From Candidatus Mediterraneibacter stercoripullorum (lineage in GTDB: Bacteria > Bacillota > Clostridia > Lachnospirales > Lachnospiraceae), in NCBI GenBank assembly GCA_019115765.1, contig DXCZ01000057.1, positions 1 to 49,827 of the forward strand: DNA of 49,827 nucleotides, in the 5' to 3' direction. A program made the translations under genes and the position numbers. The notes under the pieces are model-generated. The model saw nothing but the letters and a program-made list of their open reading frames with translations. It had not been told where the DNA came from and made no database searches. Positions within the stretch are counted from its first letter, which is position 1, and each line of letters opens with the position of its first letter. Shown here piece after piece: positions 27,519 to 36,787 of this stretch.

Positions 27519-30500
27519 ATGAGAAAAGAAAGAACAGGCCCCCAGGGTTTATATCGTGAAAGTTTTGAACATGACAACTGTGGAATCGGCGCCATTGTTA
27601 ATATCAAGGGTGTCAAGAGCCACAGCACAGTTGCGGGCGCCCTTGAGATCGTAGAGCATCTGGAGCATAGAGCCGGTAAGGACGCGGAAGGCAAGACCGG
27701 AGACGGAGTAGGTATTCTGCTGCAGGTCTCCCACAGATTTTTTTCAAAAGTCTGTAAACCTCTTGGCATCAATATTGGAGGAGAGAGAGATTACGGTGTG
27801 GGAATGTTCTTCCTTCCTCAGGACGAACTGAAGAGAAACCAGGCCAAGAATATTTTCGAAGTGATTGTTAAGAAAGAGGGCCTGAACTTCCTTGGATGGA
27901 GAGAAGTGCCGATTCATCCGGAGATCCTCGGTAAGACAGCGGTTGACTGTATGCCGTGTATCATGCAGGCATTTATCGAGAGGCCGAAGAGAGTGGAGAA
28001 GGGACTGCCCTTTGACCGCCGCCTCTATGTTGTACGCAGGATCTTTGAACAGAGCAGCGACGATACTTATGTAGTATCACTTTCCAGCAGGACGATCGTA
28101 TACAAGGGGATGTTCCTGGTGGGACAGTTGAGACAGTTCTTCGGAGATCTGCAGGATGAAGACTATGAGTCAGCTATCGCCATGGTACACTCCAGATTCA
28201 GTACCAATACGGCTCCCAGCTGGCAGAGAGCTCATCCGAACCGTTTCATCGTACACAACGGAGAGATCAACACCATCCGCGGAAATGCAGATAAGATGCG
28301 TGCACGTGAAGAGACGATGGAAGCCGGCTGCCTGAAAGGCGAACTGCACAAAGTCCTTCCGGCCATCAATACATCCGGATCCGACTCGGCTATGCTGGAC
28401 AATGCATTGGAATTCATGGTCATGAGCGGTATGGAGCTTCCGCTGGCTGTCATGATCGCTATCCCGGAGCCCTGGGTAAACAACCGGAGCATGTCACAGA
28501 ACAAGAAGGATTTCTATCAGTATTATGCGACTATGATGGAGCCCTGGGACGGCCCGGCGTCCATCCTGTTTTCTGATGGAGATGTGATGGGAGCAGTTCT
28601 GGACCGCAACGGTCTTCGTCCGTCCAGATATTATATTACAGATGACGACAACCTGATCCTTTCATCCGAGGTTGGTGTACTGGACATCGATCCGTCCAAG
28701 ATCCTGGTCAAGGAAAGACTTCACCCGGGCAAGATGCTCCTTGTGGATACGGTTGCGGGAAGGGTGATCGACGACGAAGAGCTGAAAGAGAAGTATGCAA
28801 ATGAGGAGCCTTACGGAGAGTGGCTTGACAGAAATCTGATCGAACTCAAGGATCTGAAGATACCCAACAAGGATATCCCGAAATATACAAAAGAAGAGTG
28901 CACACGTCTCCAGAAGGCTTTCGGATACACATATGAAGATGTGAAGACTTCGATCCTTACCATGGCGAAAAACGGCGGAGAAGGTATTGCGGCAATGGGA
29001 ATCGACAGTCCTCTTGCAGTACTTTCACAGAAGCACCAGCCGCTGTTCGGATATTTCAAGCAGCTGTTTGCACAGGTGACAAATCCGCCTATCGATGCGA
29101 TCCGTGAGGAAATCGTCACATCTACGACCATATATATAGGAAAAGACGGAAATCTGCTTGAGAAGAAAGAAGAGAACTGTAAGATGCTGCGGGTGAACAA
29201 CCCGATTCTTACCAACACAGACCTTCTGAAGATCAAGAACATGGATGTGGAAGGATTCAAGGTAGCTGAGATCCCGATCACTTATTATAAGAATACAAGC
29301 CTGGAGAAGGCTATTGAGTATTTGTTTATTGAAGTAGACCGTGTGATCCGTGAGGGCGCGAACATCCTTATCCTGACAGACAGGGATGTAGATGAGTATC
29401 ATGTGGCCATTCCGTCACTTCTGGCTGTATCCGGACTGCAGCAGCATCTGGTCCGCACGAAGAAGAGAACATCCGTGGCCATGATCCTTGAGAGTGGCGA
29501 GCCAAGGGAGGTACATCATTTTGCTACGCTGTTAGGTTACGGTGCATGTGCGATCAATCCGTATCTGGCTCATGAATCAATCCGACACCTGATTGAGTCA
29601 CGGCTCCTTCACAAGGATTATTATGCGGCTGTAAATGATTACAACTCTGCGATCATCCATGGCATTATCAAGATTGCTTCCAAGATGGGTATCTCCACGA
29701 TCCAGTCCTATCAGGGGGCGAAGATCTTCGAGGCCATCGGACTTAAAGAAGAGTTTATCAGCAGATATTTTACAGATACAGTAAGCCGTGTGGGCGGTAT
29801 CGGTATCAAGGAGATTGCAGCAGATTATACCGCGTTCCACTCTGAGGCATTTGATCCCCTTGGACTGGAGGTTGACATGACCCTGGACAGCGTGGGACGT
29901 CATGAGTACAAGAGCGGCGGAGAGGAACATCTCTACAATCCGCAGACGATCCACATGCTCCAACAGTCCACCAGACGCGGCGACTACCAGATGTTCAAGG
30001 AATATACGAAGATGGTAGACGCTGAGGGTGAGAAGATCAACCTGAGAGGTCAGCTTGATTTCAACTATCCGAAGAAGGGTGTACCGCTTGAGGAAGTGGA
30101 AAGCGTGGATTCCATCGTTACCAGATTCAAGACAGGAGCTATGTCCTACGGATCTATTTCCCAGGAGGCACATGAGACACTGGCCATCGCTATGAACACA
30201 CTTCATGGAAAGTCCAACTCCGGTGAAGGTGGTGAGGATATCGAGCGTCTCGATACAAACCGATGCTCCGCTATCAAGCAGGTGGCTTCCGGACGTTTCG
30301 GCGTGACATCCAGATATCTGGTCAGCGCCCAGGAGATCCAGATCAAGATGGCTCAGGGTGCTAAGCCCGGCGAAGGTGGACATCTTCCGGGAGGAAAGGT
30401 ATATCCGTGGATCGCGAAGACCCGTCATTCCACTCCGGGAGTGAGCCTGATCTCACCGCCGCCTCACCATGACATCTACTCCATCGAGGACCTGGCACAG

Positions 30501-32051
30501 CTGATCTATGACTGCAAGAATGCGAATAAAAACGCAAGGATCTCTGTGAAGCTCGTGTCTGAGGCAGGTGTTGGAACCGTTGCTGCCGGTGTGGCCAAGG
30601 CAGGCGCGGGAGTCATCCTGATCTCCGGTTATGACGGAGGTACGGGAGCAGCTCCGAGAAGTTCCATCCAGAATGCAGGACTTCCGTGGGAGCTGGGACT
30701 TGCTGAGACACATCAGACTCTGATTCAGAACGGCCTGAGAGAGAGGGTACGCATCGAGACAGACGGAAAGCTGATGAGCGGCCGTGATGTTGCCATCGCA
30801 GCACTTCTGGGAGCCGAGGAGTTCGGCTTTGCCACAGCTCCCCTTGTGACTATGGGATGTGTTATGATGAGAGTCTGCAACCTGGATACCTGCCCGGTAG
30901 GTGTGGCGACACAGAATCCGGAGCTGAGAAAGAGATTTACCGGAAAACCGGAATACGTGATCAACTTCATGCGTTTCATCGCAGAAGAACTGAGAGAATA
31001 TATGGCAGCCCTTGGCGTGCGCACCGTAGATGAACTGGTGGGACGTACGGATCTCCTGAAAGTGAAAGACGTGCCCACATCAGACCGTGCGGCAGCGCTG
31101 GATCTTGGCAGTGTGCTCTACAATCCTTATGCAAAGGAGAAGAAGGGCAGGATCTTCGATCCGAAGAAAGTCTATGACTTTGAGCTGGGCAAGACTCTGG
31201 ATGAAAGAGTGCTCATGAAACAGCTCCTTCCGGCTCTTGAGAAAGGTCAGAAGAGAAGCCTGGAGGTTGATGTGACCAACACGGACCGTACCTTCGGAAC
31301 TATCTTCGGTTCAGAGATCACACGCAGATATCCGGACGGACTGGAGGAAGATACCTTCGTGATCAAGTGTAAAGGCGCCGGCGGACAGAGCTTCGGAGCA
31401 TTTATCCCGAGGGGGTTGACCCTGGAGCTGACCGGTGACAGCAACGACTACTTTGGAAAAGGTCTTTCCGGCGGAAAGCTTGTTGTATGCCCGCCCAAAG
31501 GAACCAGATTCAAATCCGATGAGAATATTATCATAGGAAACGTTGCCTTCTATGGAGCTACAAGCGGTAAGGCATTTATCGGAGGAGTGGCAGGAGAGAG
31601 ATTCTGCGTGCGTAACTCCGGCGTCCGCGCGGTAGTAGAAGGTGTGGGAGACCACGGCTGCGAATATATGACAGGCGGCTGCGTTGTCGTACTGGGCAAA
31701 GTGGGCAAGAACTTTGCCGCCGGTATGAGCGGCGGTATCGCCTATGTGCTGGATACAGACAGTACACTGTACAAGACAGTAAACAAAGCTATGATCAATA
31801 TTGAGCGTGTAACAGATAAATATGATGTGCAGGAGCTCAAGGAGATGATCCAGGAGCATGTTGCCTATACCAACTCTGAGGTCGGAAAGAAGATACTGGA
31901 TCATTTCGAAGAATATCTTCCGAAGTTCAAGAAGATCATTCCGGAAGACTATGAGAAGATGATGGCAGCTATCCTTCAGATGGAAGAAAAGGGCCTGAGC
32001 AGAGAAAAAGCGCAGATCGAAGCATTCAACAAGATCAAAAACGGAAGATAG
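27519..32051 (+). CDS. gltB: Glutamate synthase large subunit
   Basis: A 1510-residue GOGAT alpha subunit, which transfers the glutamine amide to 2-oxoglutarate. The ATG at 27519 follows AAAGGA; earlier in-frame codons (27432) have no ribosome binding site. The class II amidotransferase domain starts at Cys21 (DNCGIGAIV), so a 20-residue pro-peptide must be removed. The central and FMN domains follow (about 480-1200; SGEGGEDIERLDTNR and LPGGKVYPWIAKTRHSTPG), with the 3Fe-4S cysteines Cys1114, Cys1120 and Cys1125 in CVMMRVCNLDTCPVG, and a C-terminal GXGXG beta-helix (SGGKLVVCPP, AFIGGVAGERF, GGCVVVLGKVGKNFAAGMSGG). It is followed 15 bases later by gltD. Confidence 0.97.
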   Translation: MRKERTGPQGLYRESFEHDNCGIGAIVNIKGVKSHSTVAGALEIVEHLEHRAGKDAEGKTGDGVGILLQVSHRFFSKVCKPLGINIGGERDYGVGMFFLPQDELKRNQAKNIFEVIVKKEGLNFLGWREVPIHPEILGKTAVDCMPCIMQAFIERPKRVEKGLPFDRRLYVVRRIFEQSSDDTYVVSLSSRTIVYKGMFLVGQLRQFFGDLQDEDYESAIAMVHSRFSTNTAPSWQRAHPNRFIVHNGEINTIRGNADKMRAREETMEAGCLKGELHKVLPAINTSGSDSAMLDNALEFMVMSGMELPLAVMIAIPEPWVNNRSMSQNKKDFYQYYATMMEPWDGPASILFSDGDVMGAVLDRNGLRPSRYYITDDDNLILSSEVGVLDIDPSKILVKERLHPGKMLLVDTVAGRVIDDEELKEKYANEEPYGEWLDRNLIELKDLKIPNKDIPKYTKEECTRLQKAFGYTYEDVKTSILTMAKNGGEGIAAMGIDSPLAVLSQKHQPLFGYFKQLFAQVTNPPIDAIREEIVTSTTIYIGKDGNLLEKKEENCKMLRVNNPILTNTDLLKIKNMDVEGFKVAEIPITYYKNTSLEKAIEYLFIEVDRVIREGANILILTDRDVDEYHVAIPSLLAVSGLQQHLVRTKKRTSVAMILESGEPREVHHFATLLGYGACAINPYLAHESIRHLIESRLLHKDYYAAVNDYNSAIIHGIIKIASKMGISTIQSYQGAKIFEAIGLKEEFISRYFTDTVSRVGGIGIKEIAADYTAFHSEAFDPLGLEVDMTLDSVGRHEYKSGGEEHLYNPQTIHMLQQSTRRGDYQMFKEYTKMVDAEGEKINLRGQLDFNYPKKGVPLEEVESVDSIVTRFKTGAMSYGSISQEAHETLAIAMNTLHGKSNSGEGGEDIERLDTNRCSAIKQVASGRFGVTSRYLVSAQEIQIKMAQGAKPGEGGHLPGGKVYPWIAKTRHSTPGVSLISPPPHHDIYSIEDLAQLIYDCKNANKNARISVKLVSEAGVGTVAAGVAKAGAGVILISGYDGGTGAAPRSSIQNAGLPWELGLAETHQTLIQNGLRERVRIETDGKLMSGRDVAIAALLGAEEFGFATAPLVTMGCVMMRVCNLDTCPVGVATQNPELRKRFTGKPEYVINFMRFIAEELREYMAALGVRTVDELVGRTDLLKVKDVPTSDRAAALDLGSVLYNPYAKEKKGRIFDPKKVYDFELGKTLDERVLMKQLLPALEKGQKRSLEVDVTNTDRTFGTIFGSEITRRYPDGLEEDTFVIKCKGAGGQSFGAFIPRGLTLELTGDSNDYFGKGLSGGKLVVCPPKGTRFKSDENIIIGNVAFYGATSGKAFIGGVAGERFCVRNSGVRAVVEGVGDHGCEYMTGGCVVVLGKVGKNFAAGMSGGIAYVLDTDSTLYKTVNKAMINIERVTDKYDVQELKEMIQEHVAYTNSEVGKKILDHFEEYLPKFKKIIPEDYEKMMAAILQMEEKGLSREKAQIEAFNKIKNGR

Positions 32052-32066
32052 GAGGCGCGAAAAGAG

Positions 32067-33566
32067 ATGGGAAAACCGACAGGATTTATGGATTATAAAA
32101 GACAGGACAAGACTGCGGAAAGACCGCAGGACAGGATCAGACATTTCAATGAATTCTATACGCCTCTTCCGAAGGATGAGCAGGAACTGCAGGGGGCGCG
32201 GTGCATGTCGTGCGGCGTGCCGTTCTGCCAGTCCGGCCAGAACCTGATGGGGATGGCCAGCGGCTGTCCGCTGCATAATCTTGTTCCTGAATGGAACGAT
32301 CTGATCTATAACGGAAACTGGGAAGAAGCCTACTACCGTCTGGTGAAGACCAATAATTTCCCGGAATTTACCGCCCGGGTATGCCCGGCGCTCTGCGAGA
32401 ACGCCTGTACATGCGGTCTGAATCAGGAGGCTGTGGCCACAAAAGGCAATGAGTATGCGATCATTGAGAATGCATATGAGATGGGGTATGCGAAGGCAAA
32501 GCCCCCGAAGGTTCGAACCGGCAAAAAGGTTGCAGTCATCGGCTCTGGTCCCGCGGGACTGGCGGCTGCGGATCAGCTGAACCGGCGAGGACACTCGGTA
32601 ACCGTCTTCGAACGGGAGGATAAGCCAGGCGGACTGCTCCGGTACGGAATCCCCAATATGAAGCTGGAGAAGCAGTATATCGATCGGAAAATTGCAGTTA
32701 TGGAAGAGGAAGGCGTAGAGTTCCAGACGGGAGTAAATGTGGGGAAGGATGTAAAGCCGGCGGAACTGTTCAAGGAGTACGACAGGGTGATCCTTGCCTG
32801 CGGAGCTTCCAACCCCAGAGATATCAAGGTGCCCGGAAGAGACGCACAGGGGATCTATTTCGCAGTGGATTTCCTGAAGTCAACTACAAAAGCCCTCTGG
32901 GCCAATGATATGCAGCTCAAGGACGGCACTTATATCTCGGCAAAAGGAAAGCATGTGATCGTCATCGGAGGCGGCGATACAGGAAATGACTGTGTGGGAA
33001 CTGCCATCCGTCACGGAGCGAAATCCGTGCTCCAGCTTGAGATGATGCCCAAGGCTCCTGATGTGAGAGCAGAGAATAATCCCTGGCCGGAATGGCCGAA
33101 GGTCTGCAAGACAGATTACGGTCAGCAGGAAGCTATCGCGGTATTCGGCAGTGATCCCCGTGTCTACACCACTACGGTCAAGGAATTTATCAAAGATAAA
33201 AAAGGCAAGCTCTGCAAAGCTGTCCTGGTGAAGCTGGAGAGCAAAAAAGATGAGAATACAGGACGTATGGTAATGGCGGAAATCCCCGGCAGTGAATATA
33301 CTGTGGACGCGGATCTGGTACTCATCGCAGCAGGATTCCTTGGCAGCGAGAACTATGTGACCAAAGCCTTCGGCGTAGAAGTAAATGGCAGGACAAACGT
33401 TCAGACCGAGCCTGGAAAATACGCTACAAACGTGAAACATGTCTTCGTGGCAGGAGATATGCACAGAGGACAGTCTCTGGTAGTATGGGCCATCCGGGAA
33501 GGACGGGAGGCTGCCCGTGAGGTGGATGAGAGCCTCATGGGATATACCAATCTGTCAGTACAGTAG
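32067..33566 (+). CDS. gltD: Glutamate synthase small subunit
   Basis: A 499-residue GOGAT beta subunit, the NADPH-oxidising, FAD-containing electron donor to gltB. The N-terminus has the two 4Fe-4S cysteine sets (CMSCGVPFCQ and CPALCENACTCGLN). FAD- and NADPH-binding glycine motifs are VAVIGSGPAGLAAADQL and VIVIGGGDTGNDCVG, and the FAD-closing motif VFVAGDMHRGQSLVVWAI is near the C-terminus. GGAGGCG lies 10 bases before the ATG. gltB and gltD form a two-gene operon with its own terminator. Confidence 0.97.
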   Translation: MGKPTGFMDYKRQDKTAERPQDRIRHFNEFYTPLPKDEQELQGARCMSCGVPFCQSGQNLMGMASGCPLHNLVPEWNDLIYNGNWEEAYYRLVKTNNFPEFTARVCPALCENACTCGLNQEAVATKGNEYAIIENAYEMGYAKAKPPKVRTGKKVAVIGSGPAGLAAADQLNRRGHSVTVFEREDKPGGLLRYGIPNMKLEKQYIDRKIAVMEEEGVEFQTGVNVGKDVKPAELFKEYDRVILACGASNPRDIKVPGRDAQGIYFAVDFLKSTTKALWANDMQLKDGTYISAKGKHVIVIGGGDTGNDCVGTAIRHGAKSVLQLEMMPKAPDVRAENNPWPEWPKVCKTDYGQQEAIAVFGSDPRVYTTTVKEFIKDKKGKLCKAVLVKLESKKDENTGRMVMAEIPGSEYTVDADLVLIAAGFLGSENYVTKAFGVEVNGRTNVQTEPGKYATNVKHVFVAGDMHRGQSLVVWAIREGREAAREVDESLMGYTNLSVQ

Positions 33567-33641
33567 AAGTATCACGACAAATAGAGAAAGCGGATTTTAC
33601 TTATCCGCCCACGATATTATTAGATAACTGAAATGGAATAA

Positions 33642-33680
33642 AGAGTGCTCTGATCCTATCCTGGTTCAGAGCACTCTTTT
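33642..33680 (+). terminator. Intrinsic terminator of gltBD
   Basis: AGAGTGCTCTGATCC, loop TATCC, then GGTTCAGAGCACTCT (33642-33677, one mismatch) followed by TTT. A smaller hairpin GCGGAT-N7-ATCCGC precedes it (33590-33608). Confidence 0.88.
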
Positions 33681-33856
33681 GTGCGATAAGCCCGTCAAGA
33701 GGACGCCGTGCTTGCATAGATCAGGCATTCTGCACTCAGATATTAAAAAAGCATTAAAAGGCCGAAATCAGTTGTAAAAAAGAAAGATCTGTCGTAATTT
33801 GATAGTTAGGAAAAGCGGCAGACCCCGCAGAGTATAAGGGAAAGGAATGTGATAAC

Positions 33857-34469
33857 ATGAATGATTACACCATATCGGCACTGTTTGATATCAAAGGCAA
33901 AAAAGCGCTTGTCATAGGAGGAACAAGAGGAATAGGAAAGGAAATGAGCATATGCCTTCTTGAAAATGGCTGTGATGTGATGGCTGTAAGCCGGAAGACA
34001 GATGGAAATGAAGAAACGGCTGCATACGCAGAAGAGCTTGGCGTAAAGTTTTATCTGTATTCCTGCGATATTCTGAATACGGAAGATGTGGTAAAGATGG
34101 TTCAGTACGCGGAGGAGACTATGGGCCGGATTGATATTCTGATCAATTCCGCAGGAAGAAATATTATAAAAATGACGGAAGATATGGACGACGCATCATG
34201 GGACGCTGTACTGGATCTGAATCTGAAAGCAAATTTCGTTGTGATCCGTGAAGTTCTTAAAATAATGAAAAAGCAGAAGTATGGGAAGATCGTGAACCTG
34301 TCATCAATGAAAAGTGTGTTTGGCGTATCTGATATGGGATATTCTGCCTACTGCGCATCGAAAGGCGCGATCAACATGCTGACGAAACAGATCGCATGCA
34401 TCTGACGCTTCACAGTTCCTTACCGGACAGATCTATCTGGTGGACGGCGGGATCTCAGCACGGCAGTAG
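33857..34469 (+). pseudogene. SDR family oxidoreductase with internal deletion and frameshift
   Basis: The first 180 codons encode a short-chain dehydrogenase: cofactor motif GGTRGIGKE (residues 22-30), NSAGRN, catalytic Ser in VNLSSMKS and Tyr-Lys in YCASKGAIN. The frame then ends at a TGA (34403-34405). The neighbouring frame immediately provides the normal SDR C-terminus, ASDASQFLTGQIYLVDGGIS, ending at TAG 34467-34469. About 50 codons between them (the substrate-binding loop after the YxxxK helix) are missing, with a shift of frame at about 34395. The product would have an intact active site but no substrate lid or C-terminus. The original function was probably sugar-acid or polyol dehydrogenase; substrate unknown. 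Confidence 0.85.
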
Positions 34470-34550
34470 GTGGCAAAATGCATTATTTCGGCTGGATCTG
34501 CTCCGAATCCATCACAGGAAACTGCTCAAATTTCCTGAATTTAAGAAAAA

Positions 34551-34567
34551 TGTTACGAAAATATTAA
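34551..34567 (+). promoter_or_regulatory. WalR-box-like direct repeat
   Basis: TGTTAC-GAAAA-TATTAA matches the WalR consensus TGTWAH-N5-TGTWAH at 11 of 12 positions. It ends 7 bases before the -35 box of the first promoter of a secreted peptidoglycan hydrolase, a typical WalR target and position. Confidence 0.45.
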
Positions 34568-34574
34568 AAATATA

Positions 34575-34603
34575 TTGAAATTCGAGCGGATTTTTATTAT
34601 AAT
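34575..34603 (+). promoter_or_regulatory. Promoter P1 of the NlpC/P60 gene
   Basis: TTGAAA (34575-34580), 17-base spacer, perfect TATAAT (34598-34603); leader of about 180 bases. Confidence 0.85.
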
Positions 34604-34667
34604 CTATTACATGGTTTAGAAATATGATAAGTACGTCCGCATATGTCGAGCTTTTTTTAAAATGCTA

Positions 34668-34696
34668 TTGAAAAAGGATGTTGAATCCTGTATCAT
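34668..34696 (+). promoter_or_regulatory. Promoter P2 of the NlpC/P60 gene
   Basis: TTGAAA (34668-34673), 17-base spacer, TATCAT (34691-34696); leader of about 87 bases. Confidence 0.6.
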
Positions 34697-34789
34697 AATG
34701 CGTATATGCGGGGAGAGCAGGGATTCCAGATTGTTTTCGGCGGTTTCGGCCGGATATGGATTCCGAATAATATAAGGATTGGTGGAAAG

Positions 34790-35926
34790 ATGAAGTTTAA
34801 AAAATTTTGGGGTTTGTTTTTGACAGCAGCGCTTTCTTTCTCACTGGCAGTAACGCCTGTTATGGCCGATGAAGTAAGTGATCTGCAGGACAAGGTAAAT
34901 GATCTGAAGGATCAGAAAGAACAGGTTGAGGGAGAGGTCAATAGCCTTCAGACTGAGTTGGAAAATATCATGACCAGACTTTCGGAACTGGAGAATGATC
35001 TGATCGCAACCGGCGAAGAGATTACGCAGACCCAGGCAGACCTGGAGCAGGCTCAGGAAGAGGAAGAGCAGCAGTATGAAGCTATGAAGCTGCGGATCAA
35101 ATATATGTATGAAGCCGGCAGCGGATCTGCTACGGTAGAGAAGGTCCTCGCATCTGGAGATATGACAAGTGTCCTGACCCAGGCAGAGTACTCAGAGCAG
35201 GTACATACTTACGACCGTCAGAAACTTGAGGAATATGCCGCTACAGTTCAGAAGGTTGAAGATCTCAAAACATCACTAGAAGAAAAGCAGGCACAGCTGG
35301 AGGATTCTCAGGCTGAGTTTGAAGCAAAACAGGACGAGCTGAACACGACGATCAGTGAGAAGAGTAGTGAGATTGATGATCTTGATGTCCAGATAGAAGA
35401 AGCAGCAAAAAAGGCAGAGGAAGCTGCCAGGAAGAAAGCTGAAGAAGAAGCCAGAAGAAAAGCAGCAGAAGAGGCTGCACGCAGGGCGGCAGAAGAGGAA
35501 GCTGCAAGACAAGATGCTGCATCTAACAGCAATTCAGACAGCGAAGAGGATAATGGAAGCAGCGGTGGAGGCGGACAGACCTATGTTCCGGATTATAACC
35601 AGAGTAAGGGTGAGATTATTGTAGATGCCGCATATTCACAGCTTGGCGTTCCGTATGTATGGGGCGGGTCCACACCGTATGTAGGTCTTGACTGTTCAGG
35701 TCTTGTGCAGTGGTGCTACAGACAGGCGGGCATCTCGATTCCGAGGACAAGCGGTGCGATCATGTCAAGTGGTACGATCGTAAGCAATCCTCAGCCCGGA
35801 GATATCTGCTGGAAACCTGGTCATGTAGCTATTTATATTGGAAATGGAAAGATGATCGAGGCTCCGCATACAGGAGCAGTCGTACGAGTTGCAAATGTAC
35901 GAGTTACATATTATATCAGATATTAG
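34790..35926 (+). CDS. Secreted coiled-coil NlpC/P60 peptidoglycan hydrolase (PcsB-like)
   Basis: A 378-residue secreted hydrolase. The signal peptide is residues 1-26 (KFKKFW..., cleaved after PVMA). Residues 27-245 are coiled coil, with an Ala/Glu/Lys/Arg-rich stretch from about 205 (KKAEEAARKKAEEEARRK). A Ser/Gly/Asp linker follows, then the NlpC/P60 domain with catalytic Cys302 (LDCSGLVQWC) and His345 (PGHVAIYIG). This architecture is that of PcsB/CwlO-type division or elongation endopeptidases, controlled by FtsEX and WalRK in Firmicutes. The ATG at 34790 has a GGTGGAAAG site; the in-frame extension to 34706 would spoil the signal peptide. Confidence 0.92.
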   Translation: MKFKKFWGLFLTAALSFSLAVTPVMADEVSDLQDKVNDLKDQKEQVEGEVNSLQTELENIMTRLSELENDLIATGEEITQTQADLEQAQEEEEQQYEAMKLRIKYMYEAGSGSATVEKVLASGDMTSVLTQAEYSEQVHTYDRQKLEEYAATVQKVEDLKTSLEEKQAQLEDSQAEFEAKQDELNTTISEKSSEIDDLDVQIEEAAKKAEEAARKKAEEEARRKAAEEAARRAAEEEAARQDAASNSNSDSEEDNGSSGGGGQTYVPDYNQSKGEIIVDAAYSQLGVPYVWGGSTPYVGLDCSGLVQWCYRQAGISIPRTSGAIMSSGTIVSNPQPGDICWKPGHVAIYIGNGKMIEAPHTGAVVRVANVRVTYYIRY

Positions 35927-35930
35927 TCAA

Positions 35931-35975
35931 CATAAGACAAGCCGGTGCAGTTTTACTGTACCGGCTTGTCTTATG
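35931..35975. terminator. Long hairpin after the NlpC/P60 gene
   Basis: A 20-bp stem (35931-35950 with 35956-35975, one G-U pair) of the form CATAAGACAAGCCGG... around a TTTTA loop. It lacks a clear T-run, so it ends transcription by structure or mainly protects the 3' end. Confidence 0.65.
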
Positions 35976-36082
35976 CGTACTTCGGTGTGCGTGTGTTCAG
36001 AGAAGGGGGGCAAGCTGTCAGCACTTGCAAGTATAATCTGGATTTTATTCCCCTTTCTACAATTAACGAAATGCTGAGGCAC

Positions 36083-36451
36083 TTATTTTGCGGGAACGAT
36101 CTCAAGCCAGTAGCCGTCTGGATCAGAAATGAAATAAATGCCCATGGATGGATTCTCAAAGCAGATACATCCCATTTCTTCATGTTTTTTGTGGGCGGCT
36201 TCATAATCATCAACGGTAAACGCCAGATGAATTTCATTGTCACCCAGATTATAAGGCCGGTCCATATCTCTCAGCCATGTAAGTTCCAACAGATGAGATG
36301 TCGTGCCGTCTCCAAGATATACCAGTTTAAAACTTTCGTCAGAAGCGTCCTTTGTATGTGTGACGGTCAGCCCCAGTGCTTCTTTGTAAAACGTAAGTGA
36401 CTTTTCCAGGTCATAGACGTTCAGGTTGTTGTGAGCAAAAATGAACTTCAT
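36083..36451 (-). CDS. VOC family protein, lactoylglutathione lyase-like
   Basis: A 122-residue glyoxalase-I-fold protein. The two beta-alpha-beta-beta-beta modules are clear: AHNNLNVYDLEKSLTFYKEA and then IHLAFTVDDYEAAHKKHEEM. Metal ligands of glyoxalase I type are visible: His near residue 7, Glu in HLLELTW, His in EIHLAF, Glu in YWLEIVP. It may detoxify methylglyoxal, but VOC proteins vary in substrate and many of this organism type lack glutathione. The ATG at 36451 is supported by GGAGG nine bases upstream, against an in-frame codon at 36466. Single gene. Confidence 0.88.
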   Translation of the reverse strand: MKFIFAHNNLNVYDLEKSLTFYKEALGLTVTHTKDASDESFKLVYLGDGTTSHLLELTWLRDMDRPYNLGDNEIHLAFTVDDYEAAHKKHEEMGCICFENPSMGIYFISDPDGYWLEIVPAK

Positions 36452-36636
36452 GAATATTTCCTCCATCTAATATTATTGATTTACGGCCGATCGTGTCCGA
36501 TGAGATTGATTTCTGCCATGTGTGAAAATAAAACATACGTCAGATAAGTAATCAGGCTGTTATTCTCCCTATCATCCGGCTGAAGTGCTCTGCAAGAAAA
36601 CGACCGTATATACAGCATAACAGAAGCAAAAACCTG

Positions 36637-36665
36637 TTGCAATCAAAACATTTCTGTGATATACT
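36637..36665 (+). promoter_or_regulatory. Promoter of rpsB-tsf
   Basis: TTGCAA (36637-36642), 17-base spacer, TATACT (36660-36665) with an extended TGA before the -10. Confidence 0.8.
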
Positions 36666-36706
36666 ACACACGTTGCAAAAAAACACGTATGCGGATCATT
36701 TTGAAG

Positions 36707-36753
36707 GTGCCTAAGCCGGCCGTGCCGGACGGTCTCAAAAGAGGATGAGGCAT
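36707..36753 (+). promoter_or_regulatory. Structured rpsB mRNA leader, possible S2 autoregulatory site
   Basis: In the ~115-base leader, GTGCCT (36707-36712) can pair with AGGCAT (36748-36753) to close a junction with two hairpins: CCGGC-CGT-GCCGG (36716-36728) and CTC-AAAA-GAG (36734-36743). Leaders of ribosomal protein genes often bind their own product. The fold is drawn by eye and the regulation is inference. Confidence 0.4.
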
Positions 36754-36787
36754 GCGGAAGTAAAAAAACCAAATGGAGGAAAGAAAC

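Larger units (their letters stand above)
34470..34789. other. Intergenic region before the NlpC/P60 gene
   Basis: 320 bases with regulatory content only: a WalR-like box (34551-34567), two sigma-A type promoters and a long leader. Entries given separately. Confidence 0.5.
36452..36787. other. Divergent intergenic region VOC gene / rpsB
   Basis: 336 bases. The left half (36470-36630) shows nothing recognisable. The right half holds the rpsB promoter and a structured leader (separate entries). Confidence 0.5.

Noticed and set aside
31311..32594. Long open frame on the minus strand opposite gltB/gltD (427 codons)
   Set aside because: Antisense shadow spanning the junction of two certain genes.
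35398..35525. Ala/Glu-rich stretch in the NlpC/P60 gene as a DNA repeat or insertion
   Set aside because: It is the usual low-complexity coiled-coil end of PcsB-like proteins; codons vary and no exact DNA repeat unit is seen.
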